From Hemicordylus capensis (taxonomy: Eukaryota > Chordata > Lepidosauria > Squamata > Cordylidae): a DNA stretch of 64,000 bases. Positions within the stretch are counted from its first letter, which is position 1, and each line of letters starts with the position of its first letter. Both the position numbers and the translations under genes were made by a program. Location: the NCBI RefSeq assembly GCF_027244095.1, contig NC_069657.1, positions 144,828,857 to 144,892,856 of the forward strand. The letters run 5' to 3'. Of the stretch, positions 56,727-64,000 are shown piece by piece. The notes under the pieces are model-generated. The model made no database searches. It worked only from the letters and a program-made list of their open reading frames with translations, and was not told the DNA's origin.

Positions 56727-57556
56727 TATTCATTTATTTACACAGTCAGACAGGTGTTATAGACTGGATTGTTTTATCCAGACATCGAGTCCTTCCCAAG
56801 GACCTGGGATGGCTGACTTTAATTGTCAGTGTTGTTGCTGTTATAGATATCGTCGCAGAATATAGGCTCTTCCCAGTAAAGCTGCTTTTTGTCATTGGCT
56901 GATGGTGATTTCTGTGGCCCCTATGGTGTTGAGGTGCTCTTCAAGGTCTTTTGGAATTGCACCTAGGGCGCCAATTACCACTGGGATGATTTTGGTCTTT
57001 TTCTGCCACAGCCTTTCAATTTCTATTTGTAGATCTTTGTATTTAGTGGTTTGTTTGTTTTTTCCTATTTCTTTTTCTTCTATTCTGCTATCCCCTGGTA
57101 TTGCTATGTCAATTATTTTGACTTGTTTTTCTTTCTTCTCGACTACAGTTAAATCTGGTGTATTGTGTGGCAGAGGTTTGTCTGTTTGTAGTCAGAAGTC
57201 CCATAATATTTTTGCATCTTCATTTTCTACAACTTTTTCCATTTTATGGTCCCACCAATTTTTGGCTACAGGTAGCTTGTCTTTTTTGCAGATGTTCCAG
57301 TGAATCATCCCTGCTACCTTGTCATGCCTTTGTTTGTAGTCAGTCTGTGCGATCTTTTGACAACAGCTGATTAGGTGGTCCACGGTTTCATCTGCTTCCT
57401 TACAAAGGCGGCACTTGCTGTTTGTTGTTGACTTTTTGACTTTTGCTCTTATTGCATTTGTTCTTAGTGCCTGTTCTTGTGCAACCACTATTAAACCCTC
57501 TGTTTCTTTATTCAAGTTGCCATTCTTAAGCCATTGCCAGGTCTTGGTGATGTCTG
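56727..57556 (-). mobile_element. R4/Dong-type LINE, 3' part, reverse strand
   Basis: On the minus strand (57515-57192) is a CCHC zinc-binding region CRLCKEADETVDHLISCC, followed by HWNICKKDKLPVAKNWWDHK. Further down (57160-56880) the reading frame holds a PDLTVVEKKEKQ..IDIAIPGDSRI segment, the restriction-like endonuclease core of R2/R4-group LINEs, then IERLWQKKTKIIPVVIGALG. The 3' end near 56727 carries a TTTACACAGTCAGACAGG block. An (ATT)n tract (57560-57590) bounds the other side. The 5' part (RT) is missing. This is a site-selective type of LINE known from lizards such as Anolis. This copy is dead. Confidence 0.85.
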
Positions 57557-57601
<45 letters not shown>

Positions 57602-57605
57602 TGTT
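57557..57605 (+). repeat. (ATT)n/(GTT)n microsatellite
   Basis: About ten ATT units followed by TTG units. Confidence 0.85.
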
Positions 57606-59232
57606 GTTACTTTTATCAAAAAGGCTCCTTCTCACACTGTGTAATCTTATATTTTTATTATAAACCAGAAGAGTTGCTCAAAGATAAACCAGAGATAGAT
57701 TCCCATAATAACCTATCTGAGTTTTAACCCATCAACATCCAAGGTACACTACTGGGAAGCAGGAAAGGGCCTTCACAACAGCTGACTCCGAATTGGGCAA
57801 TTCCCTCTGAAAGGAGGTTAGTCTTTCACATTCTATGATGGCCTTCTGCTGCCCAGCCAAGATGTGTCTAGTTATTCGGGCTTTGAAGTTTAAATTGGTT
57901 TTTAACTGCTGTTGCTTTGGAGCTGGTTTTATGTGTTTTGCTGCTGCATTTTTCTTGCCTTTTATTGTTTGTATGGTGTTTTGTGATTTTAAAAAAGTTT
58001 TATAGATTTGTTTTTATGGAAATATTTTATGTTGTTAGCCACTTTGAGCACATTTTGGCTGAAAAGCTGAGGCAAGTATAAATATGAGGGGAGGGGGGAG
58101 AGAGAGAGTGAGACAGCGCACTTTAAACTCCAGATATGGAAAGGGCACAAACAGGAAAAAGTGAGAGTTCCTTGGGAGGCGAGGGATAGTGATGCTAGAT
58201 TGTTCTTGACATACATACATATTGGCTGACATACAATACAGCAATACATGGGTGGCACAGGACCACTAGCCTTGCCATGTCCCCCGGAATTTAAGGTAGC
58301 CCCCAGGTTTTGGCTCCTCCATCTGGCTGCTAAATTCCACCTGGATTTACATGGATTTCAAATGCGCTGCCCGGATTGCCCAGATTTTACTCTGGTTCCG
58401 ATCACATGGGAGGGCAGGGAAGGAGGGGAAAGTGTACAAATCTGTCAAATAAATAAATAAAATGCAAATTAGTTGTCACATAATTTGCATAATATGCAAA
58501 CTAGGCCACCCGGATTTGGGAATCCTAAGCACCACCCATGCTGTTGTGTGTGTCTAAAACCCTGCCAGTGCTCTTCTAAAACAGGGCAGTTCAGCTCTGT
58601 CTTAAAGCTGTGCAAATGCAGTAGTGTATTGCCACTGGAAATAATGGGGGTTGCATCACACAACTATGTCTGTGTGACATTAAGATGGAACAGAAGTGCC
58701 CTATTCCACAACAGTGCTAGAGGGGTTTTACATACACAGCAGAAGCACGGGCAGTGCTCTCCCATCTGCAGATCACTGTGCAGTATATGGATGAACATCA
58801 CCAAACTATTCATTCATTCGATTTCTATACCACCCTTCCAAAATAGCTCAGGGCGGTTTACATTAACACGCAATAATGTTAGCCAGCAAAATAAATGTCA
58901 ACTTGGGCACTTCAAACCAGGTTAAGGTCTTCTAAATGTACAGATGGGTCTGATAATGTAGGGCTAAAGTGGGCCGGAGAACACAGCAGAGCCAATGTCT
59001 CAGTACTCATCTTTGCCATTCTCTCACTCCTTCAGTTGTATACAGCAGAAATCATCATTGCCTCTGTGGGGATACTAGTATCTTCTCTTGCCCTGACTTA
59101 CTGTCTGCTTTTCCATCCTCTCTGTCACTAATTCAGTGTTTTCCTGAATTCTAGCAGCCAATGCACTCTTCTTTTCTGAACTGACATTTGGAAGTACACT
59201 TTACACTGAAACTCCCAAAGCTTTCCTTTGAG
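57606..59232. other. Intergenic DNA with LINE-like tails
   Basis: No gene. 57900-58085 is a T-rich stretch ending in TTAGCCACTTTGAGCACATTTTGGCTGAAAAGC, typical of an L2-group 3' end on the + strand. 58803-58870 is a minus-strand L2-type tail (TTCATTCATTCGATTTCTATACCACCCTTCC..GGCGGTTTACA). A 150-codon open frame at 58473-58925 has no recognised domain. Confidence 0.5.
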
Positions 59233-60419
59233 CAGGGGCGTATCTAGGGTGGGGCAGGCAGGGCATGTGCCCCGGGCGCCACTTGAAGGAGGGGTGCCAT
59301 ATTTTAAAATTTTAAAAAATGGCTACTGAAAACAAAATGGCCACCATGCATGCTCAAATGGCCTCTGCAAGGCCCTAGGCCATGCCAGGCCTTGCAGAGG
59401 CCATTTGAGCATGCACGGTGGCTATTTTGTTTTTGGCAGTCATTTTTTAAAAAATAATATTTTTAAAAATGGCCACTGCACATGCTTAAATGGTCCCTGC
59501 GAGGCCCTAGGCCTTGCCAGGCCTTGCAGAGGCCATTTGAGCATGAGTGGCAGCCTCCAAAATGGCCACCACACCAATCTGTGTAGGCCCGAACAGGCCT
59601 AAAAATCATCCCAGGATGGGCTGCAGCAGTGAATTGAGGCCAGTGTGGGGAGGGGAGATCTTTGCAGACCCCCGCATGGCCTTTAGGAAGCCCCCCAAAG
59701 GGGATACAGGTTAAATTTATTTATATATTTATATTTTTATATATATATATATAGTTACTGTACACATATACAGTTTGGCACTATGTACAGAGAATTGGGG
59801 CTTGTGAATACTGAGCTGAAGCTTATGAGCTAGGATTGTATTTATTTGCTCTTACTTTGCTTCTCGTGATAAGTGAGTTAAATGTGATGTCTTAATAATA
59901 TGGCTATTAATGGTGAGTTTGTCTTTGAATCAGTGTGAAATCCTTAGCATTAAGGCCCATTGGGAGTTTCTTGCTCTCTTTCTCTCATTTTAACTGTCTT
60001 TCTGAAATACTAGAATATATTCCAAGCAGTGATACAGTTTACTCTGCATATCCTTTAATTATTTTCAGAGTATCTGGCAAAAGTCAAATTCTCCATTTAT
60101 TTTTAATACTTATGTAATAGTGATGCTACAATGCATAGTAGACAAGCACTTCTGTTTAGTTTTCCAAGTACACCTCCACATAGTATTTGGGTATTTCATG
60201 AGTCCCAGCATACTGAAATTTGTCATTGTCCAGCATTTTTTTGTCTGGCTATGTCCACTGCTAAATAGTTTTTGAAATATTAAAAGATTAATGAGCTTGA
60301 CTTGTATTTTGGAGCTGATATTATGGTAAAGTTATCTGAAAGATGGGTGTCAGCTGTTTGGACAGGGGGTGAAATTTCAGTGCTTGCCCTAGGTGCTATT
60401 TTCCCTTGATATGCCTCAG
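59233..60419. mobile_element. hAT transposon, nonautonomous (1187 bp)
   Basis: It starts CAGGGGCGTATCTAGGG and ends CCCTTGATATGCCTCAG, with an exact 8-base target duplication CCTTTGAG (59225-59232 and 60420-60427). Interior: inverted repeats AGGCCTTGCAGAGGCCATTTGAGCATG-type, GC-rich left part, AT-rich right part. No transposase. Its termini match the element at 45805-47712. Confidence 0.88.
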
Positions 60420-60440
60420 CCTTTGAGGATGAAGATAGGG

Positions 60441-60528
<88 letters not shown>

Positions 60529-60530
60529 AC
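60441..60530 (+). repeat. (GT)n(GA)n microsatellite
   Basis: About 45 bases of GT repeats followed by about 38 bases of GA repeats. Confidence 0.95.
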
Positions 60531-60989
60531 TACCCAACTTCCTTTTGGCTTCACAACTGTATTGTTACAGCTGAAGGTTTCTGAATTATCTCTTCGTTTG
60601 CATTTCTAAATAGGAAAATTGCCCTGAGGCAGCAATTGTGGAAGTTGTGTTTCTGAAGCTTTTCTCATTCAGGGAAAGGAAACATGGAAATGCAGCCTCT
60701 TCAACAAAAGATATAGCTTACATTTTCTTACCAGTCTCAAAAAAGATAAAAATGCAATGTCACTAGCCAATCTGACAAGGGAAAAATGCATTTTTAAAAA
60801 CAGATATGGTGATTACTTTATCCCTGTGCATTAAGCAAGCCCTTACATCCAGTGTCTTCAAATAATATTTAACTGGACCACAAATCCACATGACCCAACA
60901 TCCTGATGAGGTACCAGACTATCATTACATGTGCTCCAGCAATATGGAAGCCTAATGCTTTGCTCAGATACGATACCTGACACAGAATC

Positions 60990-61850
60990 TTAATCACTCC
61001 ACAAACAACCTTTCAGTCTGAAGACTTTCACCAATGCCCTTTTAACTTCCTTATTCCTCAGACTGTAAATCATTTGATTTCACATGGGAGTGATGATCCC
61101 ATACAACATGGAAACAATCCTATCTTGCTTTGGTGAATAGGCTGAGGTGGGACATGCATAAGTGAACATGGTGGCCCCATAGAACAGGCAAACCACGGTC
61201 AAGTGCGAACCACAGGTGGAGAAAGTTTTGTGTCTTCCCTCAGCAGAAGGCATGCGCAAGATACGAATACAAAAACTGCAAATATTTAAATAATGCTTTT
61301 CAACCAAAGTTCCCAAAGTGGTTTACATAGATATAAATAAATACATAAATACACAAATACATAAATAAATTAAATTAAATTAAATGGCTCCCTGTCCCCA
61401 AAGTGCTTACAATTGAAAAAAAGGTAGACACCAGCAGCAGCCTCTGGAGGGAAGCGGTGCTGGATATGGATAGGGCCAGTTGTTCTCCCCCTGCTCACTA
61501 AAGAGAATCAGCATTTTTTTAAAGTGCCTTTTTGCTCAGTTAGCAGGGGAAAATGATATCAGGGTGATAGCAGAAATGATAAGAAATCAGAGTTTATGTA
61601 ACTACAACGGCACTACTTCCTAAAATACCAGCCACAAGAAGAACCACCAATCCAGTGATGTAGATAGAAGAACAAGCACTGGGGATATCATAGTAACACT
61701 GGTGGATTTGGTTGGATCCACAGAAATATAATGTAAAGGTCAGTGAGGTATGTACAAGTGAATGCATAAAACCAGCAGCTATTCAAGTCCCTGCTGCCCA
61801 ATGAGCACAGAGACATTTGTTCGTGATGCTTGCATACTGCAAGGGACTAC
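60990..61850 (-). pseudogene. Olfactory receptor pseudogene, duplicate of OR4
   Basis: On the minus strand the 3' half of OR4 is repeated: 61847-61557 corresponds to OR4 residues about 130-225, and 61263-60990 to about 225-314. Breaks seen: the N-terminal 130 codons are missing, replaced at 61851 by a TAGGAGTGTGCAC element. A reverse-strand SINE (61264-61556) splits the gene after the [11 protein letters not shown] region. The helix-7 motif reads PM-stop-NQMIY instead of PMLNPMIY (about 61066-61086). Small deletions lie in the second-loop region (near 61668-61690). It cannot make a receptor. It is the decayed twin within the segmental duplication. Confidence 0.92.
61264..61556 (-). mobile_element. 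SINE/LINE-tail repeat inside the OR pseudogene
   Basis: Same family as 16945-17200: GCTTTTCAACCAAAGTTCCCAAAG and AAATGGCTCCCTGTCCCCAAAG, then GGATAGGGCCAGTTGTTCTCCCC..AAAGTGCC. The target word GATA occurs on both sides (left CAAGATA, right GTGATAGCAG). It interrupts the receptor reading frame. Confidence 0.8.
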
Positions 61851-62095
61851 TAGGAGTGTGCACAAAACCAGGTTGCCCAGTTTGGTTTGAGTCTGGACCA
61901 GACTCAAACCAGACTGGGCATGTTTGGTTTTGGCACCCACGAACTATCCCCCCCACAACCCTGGGGGGTCTCCAGAGGTAGCCCCACACACACACACCAG
62001 CCTCCATTTATTCCCAAATTGCCTGGTTCAGGTGGTCTTCACCCTGTTCCATTATGGTGGCCATTTTGGAGGCCTCTGCATGGCCAGGTCATGAC
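61851..62095. repeat. TAGGGRTGTGCA-family element, left end, replacing the start of the OR pseudogene
   Basis: It begins TAGGAGTGTGCACAAAACC exactly where OR4 similarity stops. A local hairpin CAGTTTGGTTTGAGTCTGG/CCAGACTCAAACCAGACTG lies at 61879-61917. The right terminus is not seen. The following 15-90 bases rejoin OR4 upstream flank, implying an accompanying deletion. Confidence 0.6.
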
Positions 62096-62284
62096 CCAGA
62101 ACATGCTTTCCATCGAGAGGAGGGAGGTGTGTGGGCAGGATGGAAATTGCACATTCTGGAGCAGAGTTTTGCAAAAGCAGAGGAAAAGATGCAGTTGGAT
62201 ACTAATCATACTCTTAGATTTAAATAAATGTACATATTATTAAAACCTCAATACTTTTTACATCAAAATAATACATTAATGTAC

Positions 62285-62949
62285 ATAAGAATACATGCAA
62301 AACACCTTGTATACACAAAAGGCGCTATGCAATGCTAAGTATTATTTATCTACCAAAAGTTCCCATTCGTTTAAAGAGTAAAGACTAAAGGGATTTCAAA
62401 TTTGGTAATAATAACAACAATGCATTGCAAAGAAGTTATAATTTCGACCCCTACCAGCAAACCCATAGCATATCTATGTTTTTGCTTGAAATTTCTCATT
62501 TTAAAGATGAATGCATTAACTGTGAAATGGAAACTTTCCTATTTTCAGCATTACAGGATATGACGATATGAATTTAGAACTCTGATCTTTGCTTCACTGA
62601 AGGAATGTAAGGAATAAATGGTTGCCGACCTTAAAGTTTAGACTAGACTGTCCGAGATTGATGAGCCCGTAAATGGTATCCGCTTGCCTTTTGTTTTTCC
62701 CTTCCAATCTGGACCAACAAAGAGTAACACTGTGGAGAAATTGCATGGAGTCAAGAAAAATACTGGCATGACTGTTCTGAAGTAATATTTTAAAACAAGT
62801 TATTTCTGTCATGAGACAAAGGAGCAATGCAATATCATTTTTTTTTGCCACTGGAGGAAAAAACATGGCATCAGAGGGTGGATCTTAGGACAAGAATTTA
62901 TGAGGGATTTGGAGTTACCAGCTTGAAATCTTAGATATCATAGAGATGC
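62285..62949. other. Non-coding block of the duplication
   Basis: Close match to 55784-56450, including GCAATGCTAAGTATTATTTATCTACC and GGAGTCAAGAAAAATACTGGCATG. No reading frame is conserved between the two copies, so it is probably non-coding. Confidence 0.6.
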
Positions 62950-62950
62950 T

Positions 62951-63435
62951 GAAGCTATTCACATGCACAGGCAAAACCAGGCTAAGGAAGCCCAGCCCGG
63001 TTTTGCTTGCCCAAGTGCACCCATCCCAGTGGCACCTCGGCAGCAATCCTGCCTAGGCAGCCACCCTCCAAAATGAGGTTAGGAGAGTGGATGCTCTCCT
63101 AACCCCATTTCTGAGATTGCCAGCAGCCACGGCTGGCAGACTACAGAGATCCCAGGCAGCATCGGGGTGGGGGAATCCCCATAATGCACCACACACTTGC
63201 GCAGTGCATTATTAGAATTCAGGGGGGCAGGGCAACATGAGGTGATGCATCCTAGTACCCCTGGCCCTCGTGAGCTACCGAAAGCAGCTGATAGTTGTCT
63301 GGGCAGGCGATCCACTCACCAAAGAAGACACTCTCAGTCGTCTGTGGGGAGGTAAGCTCTAAAGGCTTCCTCCCTGCTAACCCTCTTGCCCTTTCTCACC
63401 GCTCATGTTGCATTTAACTGCAACATGTTGTGAAT
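62951..63435 (+). repeat. Nonautonomous DNA-like repeat (partner of 36326)
   Basis: It begins GAAGCTATTCACATGCAC and ends near TTGTGAATACT, weak inverted termini. It contains the hairpin GCTAAGGAAGCCCAGCCC, the GTTAGGAGAGTGGATGCTCTCCTAAC hairpin and GCAGCCACGGCTGGCAGAC shared with 36326-36532. It occupies the position where copy 1 has the (GATA)n tail. Confidence 0.58.
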
Positions 63436-63624
63436 ACTATGTCGCTGATCCACAAAGAGGTAATTGCACCCAGTTGAACTCGACAAGGGTCCTACTTCTG
63501 TCATGATTAATTTGTTTCATTGGGTTCAATAAGAATTAAAGGCAACTAATTTTCTCAGAATGCCATCTGATCAGAAATATTCTTTTTCATGTGTATTTTG
63601 TATATTATTTAATTATCTATCTAT

Positions 63625-64000
63625 CTATTTATTTATTTATTTACACAGTCAGACAGGTGTTATTGACAGGTTTGTTTTATCCAGACATCGAGTCCTTCCC
63701 AAGGACCTGGGATGGCTGAATTTTAATGTCAATGTTGTCGCTGTTGTTATAGATATCATCACAGAATATAGGCTGTTCCCAGTAAAGCTGCTTTTTGTAA
63801 TTGACAGGTGGTGATTTCTGTGGCCCCTATGGTGTTGAGGTGCTCTTCAAGGTCTTTTGGAATTGCAACCAGGGTGCCAATTACCACTGGGATGATTTTG
63901 GTCTTTTTCTGCCACAGCCTTTCCTTAATCAATTTGTAGATCTTTGTATTTTGTGATTTTTTTTTCTATTTCTTTTTCTTCTATTCTGCTATCACCTGGT
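63625..64000 (-). mobile_element. R4/Dong-type LINE, 3' part, second copy (cut by window edge)
   Basis: Same sequence as 56727-57060: TTTACACAGTCAGACAGGTGTTAT, ATCCAGACATCGAGTCCTTCC, and the minus-strand frame for IERLW-like and IIPVVIG residues. It shares its left flank with copy 1, so it was inserted before the segmental duplication. Confidence 0.82.

Larger units (their letters stand above)
51080..57556. repeat. Segmental duplication, copy 1 (partner 60795-64000)
   Basis: Blocks of shared sequence in the same order: 51080-51222 with 60795-60935, OR4 with its pseudogene, 52700-52790 with about 62110-62200, 55784-56450 with 62285-62950, and 56570-57000 with 63440-63900 onward. The blocks cover both coding and flanking DNA, so this is a DNA-level duplication rather than retroposition. 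Copy-specific gaps are the Ngaro fossil at 53085-55590 and the SINE at 51223 (copy 1 only), and the element at 62951 (copy 2 only). Confidence 0.85.
60795..64000. repeat. Segmental duplication, copy 2 (partner 51080-57556)
   Basis: See the matching blocks under copy 1. Copy 2 includes the OR pseudogene, upstream flank, the 62285-62950 block and a second R4 LINE piece that runs off the window at 64000. Gaps relative to copy 1 are the Ngaro fossil and the 5S SINE. Confidence 0.85.

Noticed and set aside
58473-58925. 150-codon open frame as a small gene
   Set aside because: No recognisable domain, and a LINE-type tail lies inside it at 58803-58870.

Overview
This looks like germline DNA of a squamate reptile, most likely a lizard. 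It holds intronless vertebrate class II olfactory receptor (OR) genes in a very mixed repeat background: L2, CR1 and R4-type LINEs, a 5S-rRNA-headed SINE, a tRNA-headed SINE with an L2-like tail, several hAT families, a Tc1 remnant, and fossils of Ty3/Gypsy, Ty1/copia and Ngaro/DIRS elements. The species call is inference from this mixture. No single sequence proves it.

Host genes. There are four open OR genes: 12385-13320 (-), 26271-27236 (+), 37374-38312 (+) and 51568-52512 (-). A fifth locus (60990-61850, -) is a broken, truncated copy of the fourth. No other host protein-coding gene could be supported. Each intact OR is one exon of 311-321 codons with seven-helix receptor motifs. The first has lost the arginine of the DRY motif.

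Layout. 1-12 kb: L2 end, Tc1 remnant, a telomere-like hairpin, and a three-layer nest (SINE containing a hAT and a solo LTR). 12-27 kb: OR1, GC-rich or fold-back nonautonomous repeats, microsatellites, SINEs, a CR1 LINE, OR2. 27-37 kb: Gypsy fossil with a fold-back insertion, Harbinger-like fragment, 1.2 kb hAT-like element, Ty1/copia fossil, second CR1 fragment. 37-41 kb: OR3 and a reverse-strand L2. 41-56 kb: two Ngaro/DIRS fossils of opposite orientation flanking OR4, the first carrying a 1.9 kb hAT and a solo LTR. 51-64 kb: a segmental duplication (about 51.08-57.5 kb against 60.8-64 kb) that produced OR4 and its pseudogene. Several insertions are present in only one duplicate and can be ordered in time.

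The ORs work independently: one receptor is normally expressed per sensory neuron and signals through Golf and cAMP. The rest of the window records birth and death of an OR cluster by duplication and transposon insertion. I found no evidence of a new enzymatic or defence system. The most informative structures are the nests with exact 8-bp or 4-bp target duplications, the Ngaro fossils with an SGNH-hydrolase module, and the duplicated OR block.
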